Assembly (NCBI GenBank): GCA_028554795.2
Contig: CM068842.1
Span: 52,135,574-52,199,573, forward strand
Source of the DNA: Sinohyriopsis cumingii
Taxonomy: Eukaryota > Mollusca > Bivalvia > Unionida > Unionidae
Length of the DNA: 64,000 bases
Direction of reading: 5' to 3'
Of the stretch, positions 22,788 to 33,738 are shown piece by piece. A program made the position numbers and the translations under genes. The notes beneath the pieces were generated by a model, which worked only from the letters and a program-made list of their open reading frames with translations, was not told where the DNA came from and ran no database searches. The first letter of the stretch is position 1. The number at the start of each line of letters is the position of its first letter.

Positions 22788-22891
22788 AGTTTTTTTGTAA
22801 TCTGCAAGAAATTAATGTTTACATAACGAAATGCATTCCAATAGTAAAAGGTCAACTGTAATAGCCTACCTATAAAAAATCAAGTCATTGA

Positions 22892-24580
22892 CTACATCTT
22901 AGATTTCTTCGCCTGTCTCTTGTACAGCTGTTCGGGAGCATCTCTGAGGAGTGTCCAGCAGTAGTCAGCCAGCATTGTAGTGGACCATTTTCCCTGGTAT
23001 CTTTGTTCCATTGTTGCGATATCTTGATGAAAACGTTCGCCGTGTTCATCACTAACAATACCACAGTTGCTAGGAAAGAAATCCAAATGGGAATGAAGGA
23101 AGTGAATCTTTAGAGACATATTGCAGCCAAGTTTCTTATACTTCATCAACATGTCTTCTACTAGTTCCTTATAGTTTTCTGCCCTAACATTTCCGAGGAA
23201 GTTTGTAGAAACTAGGCGAAAAGCATTCCATGCTTGTTTCGCGTCACCTTCCAGCAAGTTGTTGAACCGGTCATCTTTGAAAAGCTCTCGAATCTGAGGA
23301 CCCACAAAAACTCCCTCTTTAATCTTTGCTTCGCTGAGTCGAGGGAATTTTTCATGCAGGTATCGGAATGCTGGCAAAGTCCGGTCAATGGCTTTCACGA
23401 AGTTCTTCATCAAACCTAGTTTGATGTGAAGGGGTGGTAGCAAGATTTTCTGAGCCTCAACCAGAGCTGGGTGTTGGATATTCTTCTCTCCAATGGCTAC
23501 ATTCTGCCTGTGAGTCCATTCCTTCCTCATGTAGTGCATTTCCCTTGCTCGGCTATCCCACTCGCATAAGAAACACATGTATTTTGTATATCCTTGCTGC
23601 AGTCCCATTAAAAGGGCAACTACCTTCAAATCACCACAGAGGTGCCAGCTGTACTTGTTATACTCAATGGAATTCAGTAGCTGCCTTAAGTTATCGTATG
23701 TCTCTTTCATGTGGACAGCATACGCTACTGGAATAGATGGAAGAATGTTTCCATTGTGCAAAAGCACAGCCTTGAGACTCAGTTTCGAAGAGTCCACAAA
23801 TAGTCTCCATTCTTGTGGGTCATGAGTGATTTTTAAAGCATTCATGAGGCCCTCAATATCGGAACAGAATATCAGATTACTTTCCTTTCTGAAGAAAGGC
23901 TCCAATTGCTGGTGGCGCTTTCGATATGCAGTAATTGTGACATCTTCTTCTAGAAGATTCCATTGTTGGAGTCTTGATCCTAGCAATTCTGCCTTGTTCT
24001 TTGATAAGTCCAAATCACGAATCAGGTCATTTAGTTCTTCCTGTGTTATTCTGTGTGGGGTTGATGATGCACCACGGTGAAAATCTGGATCACTGCATGC
24101 TGATGGACCAGGAGAAGAACAGGTCGACTCACCTTTGTCTTCGTCAGATGAATCAAGAGAATATTCTGCTGGAGGTTCTGGAATAGGAAGTCCCTCACCA
24201 TGTGGAACTGGTCTCAATGCAGACGGAATGTTTGGGTAGACTATTCTCGACTTCTTTCGCTTCGTTATTCCGCCGGAAAGAGGAGGAACCAAGCAGAAGT
24301 AACAGTCATTTAGGTGGTTGCTTGGCTCTCTCCACACCATTGGGACTGCAAACGGCATTGATGACCTTTTGCAATTCAACCACTGTGAAAGCTGTGTTGT
24401 ACATGTAGCACAGCATATATGCGGAGCCCAAGGCTTGTCTTGGTCACCAACCTTGCATCCGAAGTAAAGATGATATGCCTTCTTCACTTGAGAATTGATA
24501 CTTTTCTTCTGGTTGGCAAATGTCACTTCCCCACAAATATAGCAAAAATTGTCCGCGGTATTAACACACTTTCGAGGCAT
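22892..24580 (-). CDS. Uncharacterised cysteine-rich protein, candidate transposase of the TIR element (562 codons)
   Basis: The frame is uninterrupted. The N-terminus has a zinc-finger-like Cys pattern: C13-x2-C16, C42, H54, C56, C57, C60, and a second CxxC at 93-96 (DCYFC). A low-complexity acidic/Ser stretch (about 138-170) links it to a larger C-terminal domain. There I see LFVDSSK (Asp263), CGDLKVV (Asp317), CFLCEWDSR (C336-x2-C339), PLHIKLGLMKNFVKA (His385) and SDEHGERFHQD (Glu512, Glu515). From memory, close relatives with the opening MPRKCVN...FCYxCGE...FGCKVGDQDK recur as multicopy uncharacterised proteins in many invertebrate genomes. The Asp-Asp-Glu order with an intervening CxxC resembles RNase H-fold transposases, but this is inference. 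The start at 24,580 is the first ATG and matches the family start. A TATA-like site lies about 115 bp upstream. Confidence 0.85.
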   Translation of the reverse strand: MPRKCVNTADNFCYICGEVTFANQKKSINSQVKKAYHLYFGCKVGDQDKPWAPHICCATCTTQLSQWLNCKRSSMPFAVPMVWREPSNHLNDCYFCLVPPLSGGITKRKKSRIVYPNIPSALRPVPHGEGLPIPEPPAEYSLDSSDEDKGESTCSSPGPSACSDPDFHRGASSTPHRITQEELNDLIRDLDLSKNKAELLGSRLQQWNLLEEDVTITAYRKRHQQLEPFFRKESNLIFCSDIEGLMNALKITHDPQEWRLFVDSSKLSLKAVLLHNGNILPSIPVAYAVHMKETYDNLRQLLNSIEYNKYSWHLCGDLKVVALLMGLQQGYTKYMCFLCEWDSRAREMHYMRKEWTHRQNVAIGEKNIQHPALVEAQKILLPPLHIKLGLMKNFVKAIDRTLPAFRYLHEKFPRLSEAKIKEGVFVGPQIRELFKDDRFNNLLEGDAKQAWNAFRLVSTNFLGNVRAENYKELVEDMLMKYKKLGCNMSLKIHFLHSHLDFFPSNCGIVSDEHGERFHQDIATMEQRYQGKWSTTMLADYCWTLLRDAPEQLYKRQAKKSKM

Positions 24581-24695
24581 TACTGTTCTTTATTGTACGT
24601 AAATGGATAAAATAATAAGTTTTATGTAACAGTAGCTTGAACTGTCTCGCACAACGTCTGAAATATTTTAAATGCTGAACCTATCTGATTGGGCT

Positions 24696-24814
24696 TTATA
24701 TAGTACACTGCTTACGTCAGCTTCAGCAGCCGCCTGGCATTAGTATAATAGGCCTACACATGTATAGTACACTGCTGACGTCAACTTACTTCAGCAGCCG
24801 CATGGCATTAGTAT
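24696..24814 (-). promoter_or_regulatory. Candidate promoter: TATA box plus two tandem CRE-bearing repeats
   Basis: On the minus strand 'ctatataaag' (about 24,704-24,695) is a good TATA-like site, about 115 bp upstream of the ATG at 24,580. Just upstream, a segment of about 50 bp is present twice in direct orientation (24,698-24,745 and 24,761-24,814). Each copy contains 'tagtacactgct', an ACGTCA motif and 'ttcagcagccgc.tggcatt'. The distal copy has a perfect palindromic CRE, TGACGTCA (24,776-24,783). The proximal copy has TTACGTCA (24,712-24,719). Function is inferred from motif and position only. Confidence 0.5.
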
Positions 24815-24817
24815 TGC

Positions 24818-24840
24818 ATTGCATCAGAAAATGATGCAAT
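24818..24840. repeat. Short perfect hairpin ATTGCATCA / TGATGCAAT
   Basis: Two 9-bp arms separated by 5 bp lie between the candidate promoter and the right terminal repeat. Confidence 0.8.
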
Positions 24841-24971
24841 CAACTGTGGATGATGTGAGCATGATGGTATTATGCAATGTTACATCATTATTCCGGATGT
24901 TGCTGCAGTCCTACTGGAGAAATTTACACAGTGAAACATAGAAAATGAGGTATATGAATATCTTCAAAACG

Positions 24972-25075
24972 AGAGCCAATACAAATTTTTCACGGTTATA
25001 TTCGTGTTCGGCACACCAAAATACTACAGATTAGGGCCTTTTCAAGTCAGTAATGATTTCACTGTTGACCAGTGT
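24972..25075. repeat. Right terminal inverted repeat of the 2.4 kb element
   Basis: About 104 bp. Its reverse complement begins ACACTGGTCAACA and ends TTGGCTCT, pairing with 22,674-22,787. It is shorter than the left arm by several small gaps. Confidence 0.85.
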
Positions 25076-25925
25076 TAATTAAGTTCCCATGAATACAAAG
25101 TGAAAATGATAGAAACGAACTTACGGTATAGCTAATTAAATCACAAAAAAAATCATAAAATGACAGACACAAGTCCTAATAATTTTAAATCCGGAATAAA
25201 ATTTAGTACAAGTCCAAATCAACTCCAAAGACGAAGGTGTTGATCTGCCTTTCATAGCTCGTAGACTAGTGATATGTCTACAGTCATTTGTTGAATCACA
25301 GTAATATAATTCCAGGTTGAATTAACTATGAATTCCAATGAATGTCGCTGTCCAATAATTTTATCAGAGCACTTTTATATATCCAGAAAAAAATAATCAC
25401 TCGAATTCAACAATTTGAAGAAATAAAATGTCTAGCCAAAACATGAAATACTGGTCAAAACATATAATACAGCCTGAAAGTGATAGATCTTAAAGCACGA
25501 ATGAAAAACCATCTCAGTTACAAGATCTCCACTTCACCTCATGTCATAAATATAATTTTCTAAAAACAAACTATTACCTAATGGAAAAGACCCTTCTAGA
25601 ACGATACTGATGTTTACAAAATAAAAACCTTAATCTGGACTATGTAAAAAATGAAACGAAGGAAATTCAAAAACCTAGGCCTAGACCCAGATAAACATAT
25701 TTACTTCGATTAATACTAATACTAATTTTAAACCCGTACACATAGAGAATAATTTAGCTATGTATTGGTTGTTTACAGAATAAAGTCATCTCAGTTCAAG
25801 TAGAAATGAACTCAGTTTTGGACAAAGCCAAGTCCATCATATAATATTACATTACAAATTCATGTAATGAAATAATTAAAACAAAATAACAAACAAGCAA
25901 TGCAAATCAAATATATAATAGCTGT
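25076..25925 (+). repeat. Repeat D copy 4, right fragment after the nested transposon
   Basis: It aligns over its whole length with the reverse complement of 44,757-45,610 and, in its right half, with 1-455. Landmarks are 'gaatacaaagtgaaaatg', 'cttacggtat', 'attacagtaatataattcc'-like blocks, 'taaagcacgaatga', 'tagaccca.ataaacatat', 'aataatttagcta' and 'catgtaatgaaataa'. The length with the left fragment is about 0.92 kb. No coding frame is present. Confidence 0.8.
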
Positions 25926-28469
25926 TTTGAATTTTTATGTTGGATAAGTCAGTTTTTAACTCGATTTAAATTTATAACATTTGTGGACCTTTATGAACTG
26001 TGTTCAATAATTTTCCTAATAAATATTTTTAGTTTATTTTTTGTTTGGGGGAAAAGCCGTCAATGAGATAAAAGGATACCACGCATAGACTGCAAATCAC
26101 AGGAATCCTTCGAAAGTCAATGAAAAAAGTACTAATTTTATTCTCGACAAATATATTTGTTAGAAATTGAAAAAGAACAACCTAAATAATGTTTATATAA
26201 AGGCTTCACCAAATGAAGCATTGTTTTACTTTGTAATCGTTTTACAGTGATAGAAGACCGAATATGGACATAGATGAAAAGGATCGTATGTAATAAATTA
26301 AAAGTAAACGAGAACGCAACTATTTCTGACTTGCTTGACACTATTTGTTCGGAAAAAAAATGCAAGTGCATCCGTTCATTGTAAAGGAAATAAAGTAAAT
26401 ATCGGCGTTCAATTACATCAAATGGTTGATGCATTTCTATTGTAATTAATTTCCATTACATGAATGCTATGTTTTTCAGAACGTCTCATATTTGATTGAA
26501 TGGCAGAAAGTAAACAAAAGAAATTCTGTACAAAAATGAAGTTTTCAATAAAGAAACATAAGTGACAGTTTATTGGATTTTATATTGTCCTTGTGGCCAG
26601 CAGCATTATATTAAACACAAGTCATATCATCCATCAGACAAATACAAATGAATTTTAAAAAATTTTAAGATTGATTAATTCGATACCATTATATATCACA
26701 AATTTACTTCAGTGCATTCGAATGTTAAATTATAAACGATGAAGAAGTTGCAAGCAATATTTATTATTTAGTTTAGGTGATTGTTGAAATGGGTATTTAT
26801 ATCCACGACGTTTTAATTGTACACGTTTCATGTGAAGTACTCCAGTTATATAGCTGAAAGCCTCAAGTCTCTTTCTCTTGAATTATTAAATTGGCCCTAA
26901 GTTGTGCAAGCCACACGTTCTTCTTAAAGGTATAAGAATTTCCATGTCAGAAGTCAAAGGGATTCGACGAATATCACAGTCTAATATCGAACCGACCCTA
27001 AAAGGATACTTCAGCATAATATTCCCCTTGGACAATTTATATATTAATTTATGGTGATATAAGTTTATCGAGTATGCTGATAATTTAACAGCAGCCAATA
27101 GCATGTTTTAATTTATATGTATGAAGGTCCTTAAGTATGACATCTCTGTTGATCAACTCTAGTCTTTAAATGATGTCGAATAGACACTGAAGAGTTATCT
27201 AATTAATGAGCTGTCACCTAAAAGAATCATTCCACCAGGTAGGATTCCAAAATAATGTATACATCAGTAAAAAAAATAATTTCATGAATTTAGCCAAATG
27301 ATCGCTCACTAAAAACATGAATAAACCGCGGAATATCTTGGGCGGGATCAAACGACGATGGTTCTACATCAACAATAGTGTATTTGTGTTTGAATTCATT
27401 TCTTATCCGCACGCAATATGTGAGAGACGCTTGAGACTATAATGTCGGATAAAGTACTTTATATGGCGTTGAAAGGTATTTTTGTTCTCAGTTATTAAAT
27501 TACGATGACTTATAGATATATTATTAATAATAGGTACTGCTAATAGCCAAGATGTCCCTTTCTTCTGCAATACGGTTGATGGGAACTCATTACTGCCCTT
27601 CCATATTTGTTTTGCTTTCTTTTGCTTTACATTATGTTCCTTTGATGTCCTTTTTATTCTTTCTTCCTTTCACTCTCCTTTGGATGGAAGGAGTGGTTAG
27701 TTGACTGCTGTCCTGAAGAAAAACAAATGTTTTAAAATACAACATATACATAAAATATGATCAGTATTTGTATTCTAGGGTTACTTTATTGAAGTAGAAA
27801 AATGTTCTTTAAATAACTTTTCTGTGAATAATATAAATAAAATTGTAAAACTGAGTATGCCATGGATACTTGTTTGATATGAAGCGACCAAGAGAGCAAT
27901 TGTAAATAATCGGTCTTCTTTCATGAAAACCAGTCAGAAAAAAAGTGTTTTCTTCGATGTTTCAAAGTACTTTTTGTTCAACAAATATTAATTTCCTCTG
28001 ACTCCGCGACCTAACGATACAGAGAGGAAGAAATATGTTATCGTTTGCCAGTTTCCTAGAAGTCAGAAACCTGCCAGAATTTGACATAATTGTTGCTACG
28101 AAAAAAATGACAGGCACACCGTATGTGATTTAGATTTGTGAAACATTTTTCGATAGCATATCTCAAACAAAAACAAAACTGTGTCATTGATTAAAATTGT
28201 CAAGGACATAATTTTAAAAATCATAATTAGTCACAATTATTTCCACATTCAAACACAGTATTAAAATCTATTCAGCGAAAAACCAATAATCAGACATTAC
28301 GAAAATAATGTCTTACAGTGGTATCCATTGAATATTCCTCATCAACAACGGTGAATCAATTTTTAGATGTATTTCATGTCAAAATGATCCGTCTACTAGA
28401 CACTGAGATGAAGTGCCAGATGAAAGTGACTTATTATATTATTATTATCGTAAATAGTTTCCAAACCAT
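25926..28469. other. Unassigned AT-rich sequence
   Basis: No gene, RNA or named repeat recognised. The 98-codon minus frame at 26,138-26,434 and the 72-codon one at 26,886-27,104 have no family features. Confidence 0.4.
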
Positions 28470-28616
28470 CTCTCACAAGGCTTGCCTGACAATATCCGTG
28501 GGTCGGAGGTTCTTCCCATGTTTTCCAAAGTTCTTCCACCCACCAGTTATTCCGGCCGCCATGTATAGCCTATCCTGTGCTTGGGAATGGCGTTAAACCC
28601 CAGAACACCAACAACT
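28470..28616 (+). mobile_element. SINE family A, 5'-truncated copy (3' half only)
   Basis: It starts at the point equivalent to 'gagaaagcttgcc' and keeps 'gtgggtcggaggttcttcc', 'ggccgccatgtatagccta', 'tggcgttaaacccc' and the (AAC)-like tail. The tRNA-like head is absent. An A/T trinucleotide patch precedes it at 28,433-28,450. Confidence 0.85.
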
Positions 28617-30213
28617 AAATATAACTATACTGAGCTCTAATACCGAATCAACACAAAAATTAATTTGGGATCTGTTGACGCTGTCTCTATTGACACAAAT
28701 ATCTTGGAACTACAACTGAATCAACTGTTTTAACTTATTTTTCTTTCTCATTCCTAAGTACTTTGTCATAGTAATTACAGTTGTGAAAAAGAAGAAAACA
28801 AACTCGTAAGAACTCCATTTTCAACTTAAATAGCTCTTCTCAAATGGACTTGTAGTTCTTTTTATGAGGGTTCAAAGTCAAGAGAACATTTAAGTTTAAT
28901 TGGCTAAATTGCTCTATTTTCACTACAAGTTTAATATTTTATTGGCAAAATGAATCGTTTGACTAAATCCTCCTTCCCGAGCCCGTCCAACTCATCAGCT
29001 GTCTCTTTCAGGTACAAGTCGAATAACGTCAACTCTGAAAGAGGCTCGGAGGTATCGTATTCTCAGCTTCAAGGTCAATCCTACGGATCATACATCGAAT
29101 GTGTGCCACTAGCTTCCATTTGGGACCACTTCGGCTATTTATGAAACAAGGTTTACGAATGCATCGAACAATTTTATCATTCGTAGAATTAACCAAGGTG
29201 GTCCAAATAGATCGGGATCCTTTATCTTAAAAAATATTTAGGCGAACAAAATGTATGAACGAAGGATCCTCTCAAGATAATTTATAAAGCTTTTAAACCA
29301 GACTTTAATTTTCAAATGCCGTGAATTTGTTTACCGATCACAACCACTTCAAACTTTGTGAATTCCACTCAAGCATCCTCTCAAAATAATCTAAAAAGCT
29401 TTGAAACCAGTTGAAAAATGGTTGTTCAAGACAGCGACGATTCTTTGATTGCTTGTTTCTTTGCTTGTAAAATCGATGCATAACTATAGCATGGCCAGCA
29501 TTAAATGTTCAAATAGATGAATCTGGCAACACTACTGAAATTGTCTGCGCAAATACACTTCAGCGATAAAGTCACCACAATTGCATTAAAAGTGAGGAAC
29601 GCAACAAACTATTTTTCAAACACGACATCTGTCTGTGAGGTTATATTGAACGACCATAGTTCCACATCAACAACATCAGATCAATTTTCAAATTCATTTG
29701 TGCAGCCATATTTGCTATCCAACATACATGGGGAAAATGTGTCACAAGACACAAGAATTTGACAAATACGAGTGAATTATTATCCAGCTATTGACGTGTT
29801 GTGATTAAACGTCGATATTTTGATGAATACTGTCTCAAAGTGTATTGGCTGGTTGGCCCGGCAGCTGCATTACCACCGATATCTTGAATCCAATCTGCAT
29901 TTTTCACTACCTTTTCATATCCGTTTTCAATCAAAACTCACGAAAGGGGTACATCAATATGTATTTGTTATGTTTATCAAACACTGGTGAATCGAGAAAT
30001 GCCATTTATTTCATCCTATTGCTAAGTCATTTAATTATATCTCCTGTGAATGCAAGCCAGACATATTGATTATCTAACTGACAAACCAGAATAATACATC
30101 TGGCCGATATTTATTTTGAATTACATGACAACTTTATTGAAAAAAACATTCATTGGTCCATCTCATACTGACATTTTCTTGATATTACAAAGGTGTAAAA
30201 GAACCTCCTGACA
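28617..30213. other. Unassigned AT-rich sequence
   Basis: No gene recognised. A short direct repeat ('cctctcaa.ataat.ta.aaagctt') occurs at about 29,268-29,293 and 29,377-29,401. Frames at 28,950-29,144 and 29,517-29,762 are Ser/Thr-rich and not identifiable. Confidence 0.4.
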
Positions 30214-30218
30214 TTATG

Positions 30219-30250
<32 letters not shown>

Positions 30251-30264
30251 TGTATGTATGTATG
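30214..30264. repeat. (TATG)n microsatellite at the 5' edge of a LINE fragment
   Basis: About 12 tetranucleotide units. LINE coding homology starts immediately after it. Confidence 0.95.
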
Positions 30265-31948
30265 CATGTCAGGATCATTCCCTCTCCTCAGAGCGGATGG
30301 GAACACGCTGATCACAGACAAAGAGAAGATCGTCAAAAGGTGGGCTGAGCACTTCTGCTGCGTCCTGAATCACCCAACATCCATCAATGATGAAGCCATT
30401 GACCATCTGCCCCAAGTGCCAGTCAGTGAATCAGTGGATGACCCACCAACCATGTTAGAGACCCAGAAAGCATTACGTTTGATCTCTAGTGGCAAAACTC
30501 CTGATCAGGCTTAATCACAGCAGAGATATACAACGAAGGCGGTATAGCTCTTACTTACAAGCTCCATCAGCTGTTTGATCTTTTCTCTACCTATGTATAC
30601 CTGACCAAGGCCTTCGACACTGTTAGTAGAGAGGGCCTGTGGAGGATCATGGCCAAGTACGGATTCCCAAGGAAAGATATCACCATGGTGCAGCACTTTC
30701 ACGACGGTATGGAAGCTAGAGTCCGGAACAATGATGAGATCAGATCCCTTTCCTGTCCCAAACGGAGTGAAGCAGGGCTGTGTACTGACGCCAACACTTT
30801 TCAGTCTCATGTTCTCAGCAATGTTCACTGAGCCTTCAGAGATGGTGACGTGGGAATCCGCATCAGATACCGAATTGATGGCAACCTTAGGAGGCTCTAA
30901 CAAAAACTAAGGTCACAACAGACATCATCAGAGACTTTCCATTTGCTGATGACTGCGCCCTCAAAGCTGGCTCTGAAGCTGACATGCAACGCAGCGTCAA
31001 CAAGTCCTCTGATGCTTGTACAAATTTCGGCCTTACGATCAACACAAAGAAGACTTGAATAATATATCAACCATCCCCAGGAAAAATATGCTGAGCCAAA
31101 AATCACAGTCAACGGCTACAAACTGAGCGCAGTGAACAGGTTCACCTATCTTGGCAGAACTCTGTCCCAGAACGTCGTAATCTGTGACGAAGTCAATGCC
31201 GGGATTGCAAAGGCCTGCACAGCCTTCGGCAGACTACACGCCGAGGTCTGGACCAAAAGACGCATTAGTCTGCAAGTTGAAGGTATACAGAGCGATATTA
31301 ATCCCTGTGTCATTATACGCCTGCGAAACCTGGACAGTGTACCAAGGCTATGTAGAGAAGTTGAACCACTTCCACGCAACCTGACTCAGAAGATTCATAA
31401 ACATCAAACGGCAAGGCAGGATCCCGGATAATGAGGTCTTTGCCCATGCAAGCCTTCCCAGTATCTACACCATCTTGATGCAATCACAGTTGCGATGGGC
31501 AGGCCATGTAGCTCGCATGCCAGACCACTGGCTTCTCAACAAAACAAAAATCTTTTATGGCGAGCGTGAACAAGATAAACGCAACAAAGGAGACCCGAGA
31601 AAACGATATAAGGAGGACACCCTGAAGACTCCATTGAAGAATTTTGCATTAGCTATGACACGTGGGAGCAAACTGCCCAGGACAGGGTCGTGTGGCGCTC
31701 TTCCATCACAAAAGGTGCTTAAGCTTGCGAGACCAAGAGGACAGCCACGGCAGAACAACTGAAGCAGGTCAGGAAATCCTGAGCCAGTGATTCCACGATC
31801 AGCGTTGCTACCATCCCATGTCCACAATGCCACAGAACGTTCAGGGCGCACATCGGCCTCAACGGCCACCAGCGCACCCACAGACCATTTGTTCCCTCTA
31901 AAACACTGGATGACTAAAGTGGTCCTCGTCGACTTGATGGATGAACTG
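30265..31948 (+). pseudogene. Decayed LINE (second family): reverse transcriptase to C-terminal zinc finger
   Basis: Recognisable pieces follow in order but in different frames. First is the pre-RT linker (30,266-30,514; LRADGNTLITDKEK, RWAEHF, SSGKTP). A large deletion removes the RT fingers. Then come palm motif A (30,600-30,660; LTKAFDTVSREGLWRIMAKY), a broken motif B region (about 30,770), and the catalytic box PFADDCAL (30,946-30,969). The YLGRTLS motif follows at 31,147-31,167, then the connection region (YACETWTVYQ, 31,316-31,345; QSQLRWAGHVARMPD, 31,478-31,522). The C-terminus carries a CPQC...H...H C2H2 finger (31,814-31,885). At least four frameshifts or stops break it. It is distinct from the RTE-like element at 16.4-19.9 kb. 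Small frames on either strand here are fragments or shadows. Confidence 0.9.
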
Positions 31949-32008
31949 TATGTATGTATGTATGTATGTATGTATGTATGTATGTATGTATGTATGCATG
32001 TATGTATG
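31949..32008. repeat. (TATG)n microsatellite at the 3' edge of the LINE fragment
   Basis: About 14 units with one TGCA interruption, in the same orientation as the array at 30,214-30,264. Confidence 0.95.
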
Positions 32009-32811
32009 ATAAATAAGTAATGACCAAAGGTTTTAATTTCCCAACATGTTGTACAAAGTAACAAGTTTGTAGCGATGAAAATATTTTAAAAGTTTCAAGG
32101 ATAAAAATTTTGAAGACTGTCAGGGTAGATTAAAGTTTTTCAAACACATATTTATGCAATGAAAAAGATACTTACATTAGGTGCAAGGCTGCGTGCCACG
32201 TGCTTTTCGGCTACATGTATGTTCTTCTAATCCTAATTAGCAAGGGTATTACTTGTATCTCTTAATAATTCTTCTACATTTTGATCAAAATGCCTTCAGG
32301 GACTGGTTGGATGTTGCTTTGTTTCATAGGACGTGTGAAGGTTGGTGGGTGTCTTGCTCTGTTATGTTTTTGTTTCGTTTCGGGTGGGTGGGTGGGTGGG
32401 TGGTGTTGCTCTTTTGGGGTTAGTTTGCCTTTGTTGTTTAATTTGTTGCAGCTGGCCCAAACCGGGGGTTTAATATAATGTCCCAAACCGGGAGGGGGTT
32501 TACTATATGGTTCATGCACTATAAAATGACTTACGTTGTAGTAACTCCCCTCTTGTGCCATGTATCAGTGTCACACGTTTACTTTCTTGTCACTCGTGAT
32601 ACAACGACTAAGTGTACCACCTAATTAAACTTTTACAGAGAGCTGTAAACTCAAAATACATATTATTCAACGCAGACTGTTTTAATCCTTGATGACACAG
32701 TACATATTACAACCTAACGAAGCTCTCACATCTGGTGGTAAGCATAAACTCTATATATGTTGCAGAATGTTTTGGTTTTCTCTCACAATGTATCAGAGGA
32801 AATAAAGTTGA
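32009..32811. other. Unassigned sequence
   Basis: It includes a T/G-rich tract with (GGTG)n at 32,381-32,405. Frames across it on both strands are low-complexity. No gene. Confidence 0.4.
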
Positions 32812-33345
32812 GGTAAGTTGAGAGTTCCAGTCCCTTCTGGGGACACTATATACTTGTAAGGTGAGAGCTTAAATCCCCTCTTAAGACGGTAGATAATTGT
32901 GAGCTGGGGGTTCCAATCCCCATTGGAGACGCTAGATAAATATAAGGTGGGACTGGGGGTTCTAATCCCATCTGGAGACGCTAGATAATTGTAAGCTGAG
33001 AGTTCCAATCCCCTCTGGAGACACTATATAATTGTAAGGTGAGAGTTTAAATCCCCTTTGGAGACGCTAGATGATTGTAAGCCGGGGATTCCAATCCTCT
33101 CTGGAGACGCTAGAAAATTGTAAGCTGTGGATTCCAATGCCCTCTGAAGACGTTAGATATTGTAAGCTGGGGGCTGGTGGTTCCACTCCCCCTCTGGAGA
33201 CACTAGATAATTGTAAGGGGGGGGTACCAATTTCCTATGGAGACACTTAATAGTTGTATGCAAAGAGTTCCAATCCCCTCTAGAGACGCTAGATAATTGT
33301 AAGCTGGTGGTTCCAATCTCCTCTGGAGACGCTAGATAATTGTAG
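32812..33345. repeat. Minisatellite, 43-bp unit, about 12-13 copies
   Basis: The unit pattern is 'ctagataattgtaagctg' + 'ggggttccaatcccctctgg' + 'agacg', with moderate divergence between copies. The ends of the array are the most diverged. The 71-codon minus frame at 32,793-33,008 lies within it and is not a gene. Confidence 0.92.
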
Positions 33346-33738
33346 GCTTACAGCGTAGAAGTGTCATAGTAGGCCCATTGGCTAAATGTGTAGCAGCCTT
33401 TATGTGGTTGAGCTGGATTCATAAGCATTAAAGCTGGATCGTCAAAACGAAATTGTAACAGCAATATTGATTCTTCACGACTTTCTACAGCAAACATGCA
33501 GACCAAATCGAGTAAGGACAATAGCTCTTTGGGTAGCTAAGGTTCTGTCAAATGTACTCAAAAGGTACTCCAGGGAGGGGAATGCCCTTAACTTATTATC
33601 TTGTTGCTATGCCAATAGTTTTGATACTTTCTTTATTTCTGTTGCTTCGATGGCCAAAATACAGCTTATTATGCATTTTTGCCTCATCTTGCAAACTTCG
33701 TCTCTTCCACGAGCTAATAATTCATTTTTGCCTCTTTG
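33346..33738. other. Unassigned sequence
   Basis: A 93-codon plus frame (33,467-33,748) has no recognisable family features. Confidence 0.35.

Larger units (their letters stand above)
22674..25075 (-). mobile_element. About 2.4 kb TIR element carrying a single intact gene, nested in repeat D
   Basis: Both ends read inward from ACACTGG(A/T)CAACA. The left arm (22,674-22,787) and the reverse complement of the right arm (25,075-24,972) share this outer block. They also share an inner block 'gaacacgaatat' and the inner boundary 'ttggctct', with a more diverged middle. The dinucleotide TA abuts both ends (22,672-22,673 and 25,076-25,077), consistent with a TA target duplication. An alternative reading with a decayed TTAA cannot be excluded. 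Joining the flanks gives the same length as the uninterrupted D copy at 5,150-5,190, which strongly supports insertion. The only long frame is the 562-codon minus-strand gene. The superfamily is not identified. Confidence 0.85.

Noticed and set aside
23234..24610. Plus-strand frames of 61-100 codons opposite the 562-codon gene
   Set aside because: They are shadows. The minus-strand frame is long, continuous and has conserved family motifs.
22671..25078. TTAA (piggyBac/Kolobok-type) target duplication for the 2.4 kb element
   Set aside because: The right flank reads TTAA next to CCAGTG, but the left flank reads ATAA. TA next to ACACTGG fits both sides exactly, so TA is preferred. A decayed TTAA cannot be fully excluded.
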